Below are positions 27,420 to 36,565 of a DNA stretch of 64,000 nt, one piece after another. Positions within the stretch are counted from its first letter, which is position 1. Each line of letters opens with the position of its first letter. A program made the translations under genes and the position numbers. The notes beneath the pieces are model-generated. The model searched no databases, was not told the origin of the DNA, and saw only the letters and a list, made by a program, of their open reading frames with translations. The DNA comes from an uncultured Pelagibacteraceae bacterium. Its GTDB lineage: Bacteria; Pseudomonadota; Alphaproteobacteria; Pelagibacterales; Pelagibacteraceae. Location of the stretch: the NCBI GenBank assembly GCA_902515205.1, contig CABXTU010000004.1:1-64000 (forward strand). Reading direction: 5' to 3'.

Positions 27420-28557
27420 GCTTTCCATTTTCAATTTGATAAAGATTTAATCTATGATTAATTTTATTGTCTTTTATATCGAAAATTCCGATTTTACCTT
27501 TAAAAGAATTTTCTTTTTTAAATAATTCATTAATGTTTGTTAAATTACTATTTAAAGACAAATAATATATTAGACCTACCAAGTCGTAACTTAATAATGA
27601 TAAATAACTTGGATATTCATTAAATTGTTTATAAAATTTATTTTCAAAATTGTTAAGATTCTTTTTATTAACAGAAGGAAAGTAAATTGGTTGCGAAGCT
27701 TCTTCTCTCAAAAGACTTTCATCAAACCATTGATTGAAAGTAATAATATATTTATCTTTTGGGGATACATCTGTATATAAAAAAGAAGTTATAACACTTT
27801 TTAAACTTTCTTCAAAATCTGAAATTATAATTGAGTCAAAATTTACTTCTCCAATAGTATATTTTTTTTTAAGTTTTTCTAATTGATCTTCTTTATCTAT
27901 AAGATTCGATTCCTCCACTCTTTTGATTTCATCTAATAAATTTTGTTTTCTAATTTTGTAATTCGTAATTTCCTCTATTTGAGCAGTTAATTTTGTTGGT
28001 TCGGTGTCATATATATAATGCTTATAAATATTTATTTTTGATTGTTTAATTGCCTTTTCAATCTCAATTTTATAATCAAGATTAGGTGTTAAAAGAATAG
28101 TTTTCTCTAATTTTTTTAGTTCTATAAATTTTTTTATCGTTTTTAATTGAGAGGTTGCATTTACACCTCCACTAATAATATTTTTGGGTAAATTTAAGGT
28201 TTTATTTGTAAAAGATACAAAAATCATATCTTGAATTTCATCAAGATAAGTTAAGCTTTTATAAAAGACTGGACCAATAACAATTTTAACTCCCATCTCT
28301 TTAAGTTTTAGGGCAGACTCTATAGTTTTATTTGGATCTGAGTTAGTGTCTTTAGGATATATCTCTATTTCTTTTAAGTTGATATCTTTTAATGCAATTT
28401 TAGTTGATTTTATTATTTGATGACCAATTTCTTTATCATTCCCAGTTAAAGGAATTAATAAACCAATTTTAATTTTTTCCTCAGAACTCAATCCTAGAGT
28501 GTTAAAAGAAATTAAACTTAAAAATATTAAAAAAATAATTTTAAAAAGTTTATACAT
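27403..28557 (-). CDS. LpoA/LppC-like periplasmic protein (penicillin-binding protein activator family)
   Basis: A signal peptide (IIFLIFLSLISFNTLGLSSE) leads into a type-1 periplasmic-binding-fold domain: IKIGLLIPLTGNDKEIGHQI, then VIGPVFYKSL. The LppC/LpoA family has this fold and in E. coli activates PBP1A. E. coli lpoA is divergent from rsmI just as here, with dolP nearby. This is a single-domain version without an N-terminal TPR part or lipobox. An amino-acid ABC-transporter binding protein is the alternative, but no permease genes are adjacent. Confidence 0.75.
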   Translation of the reverse strand: MYKLFKIIFLIFLSLISFNTLGLSSEEKIKIGLLIPLTGNDKEIGHQIIKSTKIALKDINLKEIEIYPKDTNSDPNKTIESALKLKEMGVKIVIGPVFYKSLTYLDEIQDMIFVSFTNKTLNLPKNIISGGVNATSQLKTIKKFIELKKLEKTILLTPNLDYKIEIEKAIKQSKINIYKHYIYDTEPTKLTAQIEEITNYKIRKQNLLDEIKRVEESNLIDKEDQLEKLKKKYTIGEVNFDSIIISDFEESLKSVITSFLYTDVSPKDKYIITFNQWFDESLLREEASQPIYFPSVNKKNLNNFENKFYKQFNEYPSYLSLLSYDLVGLIYYLSLNSNLTNINELFKKENSFKGKIGIFDIKDNKINHRLNLYQIENGKLKEIF

Positions 28558-28590
28558 TTTTCATAATACTATATTATTTTATTATAAATT

Positions 28591-29454
28591 ATGGATAGAA
28601 ATTTGATCAATCAAAAAAAAGAAATTAAGAACGGACTATACATAGTATCAACACCAATAGGCAATTTAGATGATATTACTCTTAGGGCAATCAAAATATT
28701 GAAGAAATCGGACTATGTATTATGTGAAGATACTAGAGTTTCTAAAATTCTGCTAAAAAAACATGAAATAAATACAAAATTAATTTCAAATCATAAGTTT
28801 AATGAAAAAAAAAATTTATCTAAAATTATAAATTTACTAAAATCTGGTTTAATCATTTCTCTTATCTCAGATGCTGGAACTCCTAGTATAGCTGATCCAG
28901 GAACAATCTTAGTAAAAGAATGTATTAAAAATCATATAAGTATTATTCCTATACCGGGCCCTTCTTCAGTTGTATCAGCAGTTTCAGTAAGTGGTTTTTC
29001 TGAAAAATTTTTCTTTTATGGTTTTTTTCCAGAAAAAAAAAGATTATTAGAAAATGATTTAGAAAATTTATCAAAATTGAATTCATCAATTGTTTTTTTT
29101 ATTTCATCTAAAAAATTTAAAAAGATAATTCCTTTTTTAAAAAAAAATTTTTTAGGAAGAAAAGTTATGATTTGTAGAGAAATGACCAAGTATTTCGAGG
29201 AATTTGTAAGAGGTGATGTAGATAAAATAGATTTGTTTAACTTTGCATTAAAAGGAGAATTAACAATAGTAATTTCAGAAATAACAAATTTGAAAAATAG
29301 TTCACAAAAATTAGATGAATCTGATAAAAGATTAATTAACGAAATGATAAAAAAATTATCAATAAAAGAAATTATAAATTTTATAAATCAAACAAAAAAA
29401 ATCAAAAAAAAGGAAATCTATAATTATTGTATTAAGATTAAAAATGAAGCTTAG
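28591..29454 (+). CDS. rsmI: 16S rRNA (cytidine-1402-2'-O)-methyltransferase RsmI
   Basis: RsmI methylates the ribose of C1402 in the decoding centre. The tetrapyrrole-methylase fold signatures LYIVSTPIGNLDDITLRAI, LCEDTRVSKILL, LISDAGTPSIADPG and PIPGPSSVVSAVSVSG are complete. At 287 residues it is a normal length. It diverges from the LpoA-like gene (33 bases apart) and overlaps the dolP-like gene by 11 bases. Confidence 0.96.
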   Translation: MDRNLINQKKEIKNGLYIVSTPIGNLDDITLRAIKILKKSDYVLCEDTRVSKILLKKHEINTKLISNHKFNEKKNLSKIINLLKSGLIISLISDAGTPSIADPGTILVKECIKNHISIIPIPGPSSVVSAVSVSGFSEKFFFYGFFPEKKRLLENDLENLSKLNSSIVFFISSKKFKKIIPFLKKNFLGRKVMICREMTKYFEEFVRGDVDKIDLFNFALKGELTIVISEITNLKNSSQKLDESDKRLINEMIKKLSIKEIINFINQTKKIKKKEIYNYCIKIKNEA

Positions 29455-30037
29455 ATTTATATTTGTTTTATCGTTATTTTTACTTTTTACTGCTTGTGTA
29501 GGGGTATCATCAAAAGGGATATTCGGAACTGGGGTGAGTGTTGCTCTTGATCCAAGATCAGTTGGTACTCAAATTGATGACTCTATTATGCAAAAAAATT
29601 TATCAGCAAGAATTCTTATGTTAGATAAAAAAAATTTATTATCTATTAAATCTAAAGTTTTGGACGGAAGAATATTTTTGACAGGTAAAGTAGATGATCC
29701 CGAAGCTAAATTAAAGTTAACAAAATTAGCTTGGGAAACAAAGGGTGTTAGATCTGTTAGAAATGATATTATGATAAAAGAAAAATTTAACTTTAAACAA
29801 TCAGCTAAAGATATTCTAATTACTTCTCAATTAAGAGCAGCATTAATTTTTAACAAAAAAATTAAAGCTACAAATTATCAAATAGATACTTACAAAAAAA
29901 AAATTTATCTATATGGAATATCAATTACCAAAGATGAGAAAGACCAAGTTTTAAAAGAGGCCAATGAAATTTCGGGAGTTGAAGATATAATTGCAAGTAT
30001 ATTACTAGTTGATGATTTGAGAATCCAAAAAAATTAA
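29444..30037 (+). CDS. BON-domain outer-membrane lipoprotein, DolP (YraP)-like
   Basis: A lipoprotein signal (FLLFTACVGVSSKG) is followed by two BON-type repeats (for example LSIKSKVLDGRIFLTGKVDD and YQIDTYKKKIYLYGI) in 197 residues. DolP supports outer-membrane integrity and BAM function in E. coli, where it lies in the rsmI-lpoA-yraN-diaA-dolP cluster. Here yraN and diaA are missing but the rest of the cluster is kept. The stop codon shares TTAA with convergent maeB. Confidence 0.87.
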   Translation: MKLRFIFVLSLFLLFTACVGVSSKGIFGTGVSVALDPRSVGTQIDDSIMQKNLSARILMLDKKNLLSIKSKVLDGRIFLTGKVDDPEAKLKLTKLAWETKGVRSVRNDIMIKEKFNFKQSAKDILITSQLRAALIFNKKIKATNYQIDTYKKKIYLYGISITKDEKDQVLKEANEISGVEDIIASILLVDDLRIQKN

Positions 30038-32319
30038 AATTTTTTGTAATCTATTACGTCTGCAGAATATGCTGCAATTGAAGCTAAATTTATAATATCC
30101 GATGTAGATGATCTAAGTGGTGCTATTTCAATAGGTAGTCCCAAACCAATTAAAAGTGGACCAATAACTTTAGCCTTGCTCATGGACTTTATCATTTTGT
30201 AAGAAATAGCTGCACTGTGCTGACTAGGCATTATTAAAACATTAGAGCTACCAACTATTTCAGAAAACGGATAAAGCTCTTTATACATTTCTTCCAAAGC
30301 AACATCTGGCTGCATTTCTCCATCAAATTTAAAATCAACACTACTTTTTTTTAAAATTTCTACTGCATCACTTATCCTTTTAGTTCTATCCGTAGCTGGT
30401 TCACCAAAAGTAGAATGTGATAAAAAAGCAACTTTAGGATCAAAGCCAAAAAGTTTGACAACTCTTGCTGCAGACATAGCCATATCAGCTAATTGTTTTG
30501 CATCTGGATATTCAATAACAGAAGTGTCACAAATAAATACTGTCTTACCTCTATTAACGATGAGGTTTAATCCATACATAATCTCACCAGGTCTTGGATC
30601 TACTACTTTAACTATTTTTTCAAGTGATGAGGAGTATCTTCTAGTATTCCCTGTTATCATTGCATCAGCATCTCCATTTGCAACCATGCAAGCAGACCAA
30701 ATCACTCTATCATTTCTTATAAGTCTATCACAATCTCTTTCTAACATTCCTTTTTCTCTTTGAAGTTTTTTAAATAAATATTTCACATATTTATCTCTTT
30801 TGGATTTATCTTTTGAATTTATAATTTCGATATCAAAGTTTTCATTGTAACCAATTTTTTTTATTTGCTCTTTGATTAATTCTTCTTTTCCAATTAAGAT
30901 TGGTAATCCTAATTTTGAATTTTTAAAAGCTATTGCTGCTTTAAGCGTATTTTGGTCTTCACCATCAGCAAAAACAACTTTTTTAGGTTTTTTCCTTATA
31001 TAACTATTAATACCCTGCATAATAGTTACTGTAGGGTCTAATCTTTGTTTTAATTGATCTTTGTAAGTTTCGAAATTTTCTATATTTATTCTAGCTACAC
31101 CAGTTTCTATAGCAGCTTTAGCAACCGCTGTTGGAATTACACTTATTAATCTAGGATCAAATGTTGAAGGTATAATATATTCTTTTCCATAATGTGGTCT
31201 CTCACCCCCCATTGCAGCTACGACTTCGTCAGGAACATCTTCTTTTGCTAAGTTTGCAATTGCATGTGCTGCTGCAACTTTCATTTCTTCATTAATTGTT
31301 TTTGATCTCACATCCAATGCACCACGAAATATATAAGGAAATCCTATTAAGTTATTTACTTGATTAGGATAGTCAGATCTACCAGTTGCTACAATAGCAT
31401 CATCTCTAACTTCTTCAATTTCTTCTGGAGTAATTTCAGGATCTGGATTGGCGCAAGCAAATATTATTGGATTCTTTGCCATTATTTTTACCATATTTTT
31501 TGTCAAAGCTCCTTTTGCAGATAAACCTAAAAAAACATCTGCATCTTTAATTGCATCATTTAAAGATCTATCTTTAGTATTTATTGCATGAGTTAATTTC
31601 CATTGATTCAAATTTTCTCTTCCTCGAAAAATTACCCCTTGTCTATCGATCATAGTTATATTTTTTCTTGGAACACCACTTTTGTAAAATAAGTTAGTAC
31701 AGGCCATTGCTGAGGCTCCTGCACCATTAACAACTATTTTAACTTTATCAATTTTCTTTTTATTTATATCAAGAGCATTAATTAATGCCGCAGTAGTAAT
31801 TATAGCAGTACCATGTTGATCATCATGGAAAACTGGAATATCTAAAATTTCTTTAAGTTTTTCCTCAATTATAAAACAATCCGGTGCCGCAATATCTTCT
31901 AGATTTATACCTCCAAAACTTGGAGCAAAATTTTTTATACTATTAATAATTTCATTTGGATCATTTGAGTCTATTTCAAGATCAATAGAGTCTATGTCAG
32001 CAAATCTTTTAAATAAAACTGCTTTCCCTTCCATAACTGGTTTTGAAGCTAAGGCTCCTAAATTACCCATCCCCAAAATAGCTGAACCATTACTAATAAC
32101 TGCTACTAGATTTCCTTTACTTGTATAATCAAATGCAGCTTCAGGATTTTTACTAATTGCACGAACAGGAGCAGCTACACCAGGAGAATAGGCTAAAGCA
32201 AGATCTCGTTTTGTTGTCATATTCTTTGAAGATGAAATTTCAATCTTTCCGGGTTTTTTATGGCTATGAAAATCTAAAGCCTCTTTGTCAGTGTAATGAT
32301 CAATTTTTGTTTTTTTCAT
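30034..32319 (-). CDS. maeB: NADP-dependent malic enzyme with C-terminal phosphotransacetylase-like domain
   Basis: The 761-residue protein decarboxylates malate to pyruvate. Residues about 1-420 are the malic-enzyme domain (LALAYSPGVAAPVRAI, FHDDQHGTAIITTAAL, VNGAGASAMACTNL). Residues about 430-761 are a Pta-like domain (ITGNTRRYSSSLEKI, GPLLIGLGLPIEIAPLRSS) that in MaeB is thought to be regulatory, responding to acetyl-CoA. Such two-domain enzymes are usual in alphaproteobacteria. It diverges from murJ. Confidence 0.96.
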   Translation of the reverse strand: MKKTKIDHYTDKEALDFHSHKKPGKIEISSSKNMTTKRDLALAYSPGVAAPVRAISKNPEAAFDYTSKGNLVAVISNGSAILGMGNLGALASKPVMEGKAVLFKRFADIDSIDLEIDSNDPNEIINSIKNFAPSFGGINLEDIAAPDCFIIEEKLKEILDIPVFHDDQHGTAIITTAALINALDINKKKIDKVKIVVNGAGASAMACTNLFYKSGVPRKNITMIDRQGVIFRGRENLNQWKLTHAINTKDRSLNDAIKDADVFLGLSAKGALTKNMVKIMAKNPIIFACANPDPEITPEEIEEVRDDAIVATGRSDYPNQVNNLIGFPYIFRGALDVRSKTINEEMKVAAAHAIANLAKEDVPDEVVAAMGGERPHYGKEYIIPSTFDPRLISVIPTAVAKAAIETGVARINIENFETYKDQLKQRLDPTVTIMQGINSYIRKKPKKVVFADGEDQNTLKAAIAFKNSKLGLPILIGKEELIKEQIKKIGYNENFDIEIINSKDKSKRDKYVKYLFKKLQREKGMLERDCDRLIRNDRVIWSACMVANGDADAMITGNTRRYSSSLEKIVKVVDPRPGEIMYGLNLIVNRGKTVFICDTSVIEYPDAKQLADMAMSAARVVKLFGFDPKVAFLSHSTFGEPATDRTKRISDAVEILKKSSVDFKFDGEMQPDVALEEMYKELYPFSEIVGSSNVLIMPSQHSAAISYKMIKSMSKAKVIGPLLIGLGLPIEIAPLRSSTSDIINLASIAAYSADVIDYKKF

Positions 32320-32369
32320 TTATATTAATTAGGTGTACAATTAGGGTAAAATTAAGACTAATATGATTT

Positions 32370-33899
32370 ATGAATTTAGTTAAGTCAACAGGGACTTTTG
32401 GATTTTATACTATAATCAGTAGATTGCTTGGTTATTTAAGAGATGTTTTAATTGCTATTTTTCTTGGAACGAGTCTTTTAGCAGATGTATTTTTTGTAGC
32501 TTTTAGAATACCAAACACGTTTAGAAGATTATTTGCTGAAGGCACATTCAATGCGGCTTTTGTACCAAGTTACACCTCAGAATTACTTAAAAGTAAATCT
32601 AAATCAAAAAAATTTGCTAATGAAATTTTTAATTTACTATTTTTAAGTTTAATTTTTTTGATTTTATTAGCAGAAGTTTTTATGCCAACTTTTGTAGGTC
32701 TAATAGCTCCTGGATTTGTTGGGGATAGTGAAAAAATTGAACTTGCTATTAATTTAACTAGAATAACCTTTCCATTTTTAATGTTCGTAAGTTTATCATC
32801 ATTCTTTGCAGCTATATTAAATTCTCATAACAAATTTGCAGCAGCCTCAGCAGCTCCAATTATTCTAAATTTAATTTTGATTGGAATTTTACTTTTTGCA
32901 AGTTATCTTAGCGACAAGCTTGTCTATTTTCTTTCATATGGAGTCTCATTTGCTGGTTTGTTACAATTATTTTTCCTGTACAAATTTGTTCGTAAATTTT
33001 ATTTAGTTAAATTAAATTTAAAGTTTAAAATTAACAATAAAGTAAAATTTTTTTTTAAAAAACTTTTACCAAGTATTTTTTCTTCGGGTGTTACTCAGAT
33101 AAATATTTTAGTTGGAACAATTATAGCTTCTTTTCAAGCAAGTGCAGTATCTTATCTTTATTATGCTGATCGAATTTATCAAATAAATTTAGCAATAGCT
33201 GGTATTGCAATAGGAGTAGTTATTTTACCACAACTCTCTAAGTATACTCATTTAAAGGAGAAAAATAAGATCCAAAAAATTCAAAACAAAGCATTAGAGT
33301 TAGGTATGTTTTTAAGTCTTCCTGCTTCTATCGCGTTAATTTTTGGATCTGAAGAAATTATTTCTGCATTGTTTGGATATGGTTCATTTGGTGAAGAAGC
33401 AGTATTAAACACTTCAAAAGCACTCTTTTATTTTGGATTAGGGTTACCAGCTTTTGTTTTAATAAAAATTTTTTCGACTTTTTTTTTTGCAAACAATGAT
33501 ACAAAAACTCCTTTTTATATTTCTTTTGTTTCCGTAATTTTAAATGTAATTATTAGTTTATATTTTTTCAAAAATATTGGTTTTATAATTATTCCAATAG
33601 CAACCTCAATCTCATCTTGGTTTAATTCATTAATTTTGTTTTTATGTTTAAAAAGTAGAAATTTGTTCAAATTTAATAAAATATTTTTTAAGAAATTTTT
33701 AAAAATTATTTTTGCATCGATTTTAATGGGTTTGTTTTTTGAATATTTATTATCAATGTTTGCAAGTCAATTATCATATAATTATAATTTTAAATCAATA
33801 TATTTGATATTATCTGTTGTTTTAGGTCTAATTTTTTATTTATTGTTTTCATTATTCATCAAAGCTTTTAAATATGATGATATTAAATTAAGTTATTAA
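32370..33899 (+). CDS. murJ: Lipid II flippase MurJ
   Basis: MurJ moves lipid II across the inner membrane for peptidoglycan synthesis. The 509-residue polytopic protein has about 14 hydrophobic helices, the N-terminal SRLLGYLRDVLIA with the essential arginine and FRIPNTFRRLFAEGTFNAAFVP, both hallmarks of the family. It starts the long rightward chain that runs to pnp, with trpS following after 2 bases. Confidence 0.97.
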   Translation: MNLVKSTGTFGFYTIISRLLGYLRDVLIAIFLGTSLLADVFFVAFRIPNTFRRLFAEGTFNAAFVPSYTSELLKSKSKSKKFANEIFNLLFLSLIFLILLAEVFMPTFVGLIAPGFVGDSEKIELAINLTRITFPFLMFVSLSSFFAAILNSHNKFAAASAAPIILNLILIGILLFASYLSDKLVYFLSYGVSFAGLLQLFFLYKFVRKFYLVKLNLKFKINNKVKFFFKKLLPSIFSSGVTQINILVGTIIASFQASAVSYLYYADRIYQINLAIAGIAIGVVILPQLSKYTHLKEKNKIQKIQNKALELGMFLSLPASIALIFGSEEIISALFGYGSFGEEAVLNTSKALFYFGLGLPAFVLIKIFSTFFFANNDTKTPFYISFVSVILNVIISLYFFKNIGFIIIPIATSISSWFNSLILFLCLKSRNLFKFNKIFFKKFLKIIFASILMGLFFEYLLSMFASQLSYNYNFKSIYLILSVVLGLIFYLLFSLFIKAFKYDDIKLSY

Positions 33900-33901
33900 A
33901 T

Positions 33902-34903
33902 ATGAAAAAAAAAATTTTTTCGGGTGTTCAGCCAACAGGTAATCTTCATTTAGGAAATTATCTAGGTGCAATTAAAAATTTTGTGAAATTAAATGATGAT
34001 CCTGAAAATCATTGTGTTTTTTGTGTTGTGGATTTGCATGCAATAACTGTAAATCAAGACCCTAAAGAATTAAGAGAAAATATTCGAGAAACAGTAGCAA
34101 CTTTTGTAGCTAGTGGAATAGATCCAAAAAAAAGTATCATTTTTAATCAATCTAAAGTTAGCGCACATTCAGAGGTCGCATGGATTTTAAGCTGTACTGC
34201 AAGAATGGGTTGGCTTAACAGGATGACTCAATTCAAAGAAAAAGCTGGTAAGGACAAAGAGAAGGCTAGCATTGGCCTCTATTCTTACCCCATTTTAATG
34301 GCAGCCGATATATTGTTGTATGATACGACTCATGTTCCAGTAGGCGATGATCAAAAACAACATCTTGAACTTTGCCGAGATATTGCTCAAAAATTTAACA
34401 ATGATTTTAAAGTTGATAATTTTTTTAAATTACCTGAACCTTTAATACAAAAAGAATTTTCAAGAATAATGAGTTTAAAAGACGGCTCAAAAAAAATGAG
34501 TAAATCTGAATTATCAAATTTAAGTAGGATAAATTTAACAGATAGTGAAGATCAAATTATAAATAAAATTAAAAAAGCCAAAACAGATACATTGCCTATA
34601 CCCTCAAATATTGATGAATTAAACGGAAGATTGGAAGCAAAAAATTTATTAATTATTTATTCGAGCTTGTCTGGTCTAACTTTGGAAAAAACTATTAATA
34701 AATTTGCTGAGAAAAATTTTTCAGAATTTAAGAAAAATTTATCACAAATTTTAGTTGATAAGATTAATCCAATTTCACAAGAAATTAAAAAGTTGTTAAA
34801 TGAAAAGAGTTATCTTGATAAAATTCTCTTAGAAGGAAGTAAAAATGCTAACCAAATAGCGTCAAAAAAAATTGAAAAAATTCACGAAATAGTAGGTTTT
34901 TGA
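33902..34903 (+). CDS. trpS: Tryptophanyl-tRNA synthetase
   Basis: This 333-residue class Ic synthetase has the HIGH-like PTGNLHLGNYLGAI near residue 11 and the KMSKS motif KKMSKSELSNL near residue 200. The YPILMAADILLYDTTHVPVGDDQKQHLEL substrate region (quoted in part) is typical. Length and context (murJ-trpS-nfu order in alphaproteobacteria) agree. Confidence 0.98.
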   Translation: MKKKIFSGVQPTGNLHLGNYLGAIKNFVKLNDDPENHCVFCVVDLHAITVNQDPKELRENIRETVATFVASGIDPKKSIIFNQSKVSAHSEVAWILSCTARMGWLNRMTQFKEKAGKDKEKASIGLYSYPILMAADILLYDTTHVPVGDDQKQHLELCRDIAQKFNNDFKVDNFFKLPEPLIQKEFSRIMSLKDGSKKMSKSELSNLSRINLTDSEDQIINKIKKAKTDTLPIPSNIDELNGRLEAKNLLIIYSSLSGLTLEKTINKFAEKNFSEFKKNLSQILVDKINPISQEIKKLLNEKSYLDKILLEGSKNANQIASKKIEKIHEIVGF

Positions 34904-34955
34904 ATAAGTTTATTTAAGAAGTTTAAATTTATAAATTTTTGACTATATATAAAGA

Positions 34956-35495
34956 ATGTTTGTACAAACTGAGACTACACCAAACCCTAATTCATTAAAA
35001 TTTATACCTGGTAAGACAGTTTCAAATCAAGGCTCTTTTGAAATAAACAACATTGAAGACACTAATAATGAATTAGTTAGAAATTTATTATCTATTGATG
35101 GGATAAAAGGTGTATTTTTAGGAAGTAATTTTATTTCAGTTAATAAAGATGATGGAATTTCTTGGGATAATTTAAAACATATTATTATTTCATTAATTAA
35201 TGATTATTACTCGGGAGGTAAAAATTTAGTTATCAATTCGGATTTAAATGAAGGAGAACACGACTTAAAAGAAATAGAAAAGAAAATTATTAAAATTTTA
35301 GATCAAAAGATAAGACCTGCTGTAGCAAAGGATGGTGGAGATATTAAATTTAAAGAATTTAAAAATGGTGTAGTTAAGGTGCAATTACAAGGAAGCTGCT
35401 CTGGGTGTCCTAGTTCTACATTAACTCTTAAACAGGGAGTTCAAAACCTCTTATGCCACTATTTACCAGAAGTTAAAAATGTAGAGGCAGTTTAA
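34956..35495 (+). CDS. Fe-S cluster carrier/scaffold protein, Nfu type
   Basis: The 179-residue protein has an N-terminal Nfu_N domain (TETTPNPNSLKFIPGK) and a C-terminal NifU-like domain with the cluster-binding CxxC in LQGSCSGCPSSTLTL. Nfu proteins carry 4Fe-4S clusters to target enzymes such as lipoyl synthase and aconitase. The gene is short and stands alone between trpS and the Bax-like gene; no isc/suf genes are in the window. Confidence 0.93.
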   Translation: MFVQTETTPNPNSLKFIPGKTVSNQGSFEINNIEDTNNELVRNLLSIDGIKGVFLGSNFISVNKDDGISWDNLKHIIISLINDYYSGGKNLVINSDLNEGEHDLKEIEKKIIKILDQKIRPAVAKDGGDIKFKEFKNGVVKVQLQGSCSGCPSSTLTLKQGVQNLLCHYLPEVKNVEAV

Positions 35496-35497
35496 GA

Positions 35498-36565
35498 ATG
35501 AAAAAAAAATTTTTTTTTAGAAAAATAAATATTTTCAATAAAAAGAAGCTAGGATCAGTTTCTAAAATATTAATCAGCTCAATAATTACTGTGATTTTTT
35601 TTTATTCAATGCCTATATTTATTAATTTTAATAATGAAAAATCACTAGAACATCAAAATAATTCAAAAGCCATTCTGGCCTATACCTTAAATCAAAAAAA
35701 ACTTGATGTAACTGGTAACAATCAATCTCTTGATGAAAAAGATTTATTAGTTGATATTTTTAGTCTTAACGATTTAGAGGCTGACACTGTAAGGTTAAAT
35801 GCCGCAACAATAAAACAATTATTTGAAGATACTAATTATACACTCAAAGAGGTAAGAGAAAAAAAACTTGTAAAACCTGTTGCCCTCACTTTATTACCTA
35901 ATGAGATTAAGATGATTGAAAATACTAAAAAAAGAAAAGATTTTTTTATACAAATAATTTTACCATTGATTTTAAAAGAAAATAATAACATTAAATTAGA
36001 TAGGAAAAGACTTTTTAGTATTATTAACAAAAGTAATAATACAAATTTAGAAAAAAAATGGTTAGAAAAAAAATATAAGCAATATGGTATTCCTTCAAAA
36101 GATTTATCAGTATTAAAAATAAGAATGGATGAAATACCAGTTTCACTCGCTATAGCCCAAGCAGCTAAAGAAACTGGATGGGGAACATCTAGATTCGCTC
36201 AAGAAGGTAATGCACTTTTTGGTCAGTGGACTTGGTCAGGGGAAGGTTTAAAGCCTAAAGACGCCGATAAAAATGAGGGACATAAGGTTATGAAATTTAA
36301 TGTGCTTCAAGCTTCCGTAAGGGCGTATCAAAGAAATTTAAATACCCACTCGTCGTATAAGGAGTTTAGAAAAGCAAGGGCTAAATTAAGAGATCAAGGA
36401 AAATCTTTGGATAGCTTAATTCTCTCAAACTATCTAAATTCATACGCTGAAACAGGCAATCAGTATGTTGAAGTTTTACAAAAAATTATAAAACAAAATA
36501 GTCTAAAAGATTTTGATGATGCTAAACTACTTCCTTCTAGTGTAGAATTAGAAAGTTTAATTTAG
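35498..36565 (+). CDS. Bax-like glucosaminidase-domain protein
   Basis: The 355-residue protein has an N-terminal membrane anchor (ILISSIITVIFFYSMPIFI), a linker, and from about residue 200 a glucosaminidase domain: SLAIAQAAKETGWGTSRFA with the predicted catalytic glutamate, NALFGQWTW and YRNLN-type segments (RAYQRNLNTH). E. coli Bax and related enzymes cut the glycan strands of peptidoglycan. It is probably a periplasm-facing, inner-membrane-tethered hydrolase. It overlaps the convergent deacetylase by 4 bases. Confidence 0.85.
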   Translation: MKKKFFFRKINIFNKKKLGSVSKILISSIITVIFFYSMPIFINFNNEKSLEHQNNSKAILAYTLNQKKLDVTGNNQSLDEKDLLVDIFSLNDLEADTVRLNAATIKQLFEDTNYTLKEVREKKLVKPVALTLLPNEIKMIENTKKRKDFFIQIILPLILKENNNIKLDRKRLFSIINKSNNTNLEKKWLEKKYKQYGIPSKDLSVLKIRMDEIPVSLAIAQAAKETGWGTSRFAQEGNALFGQWTWSGEGLKPKDADKNEGHKVMKFNVLQASVRAYQRNLNTHSSYKEFRKARAKLRDQGKSLDSLILSNYLNSYAETGNQYVEVLQKIIKQNSLKDFDDAKLLPSSVELESLI

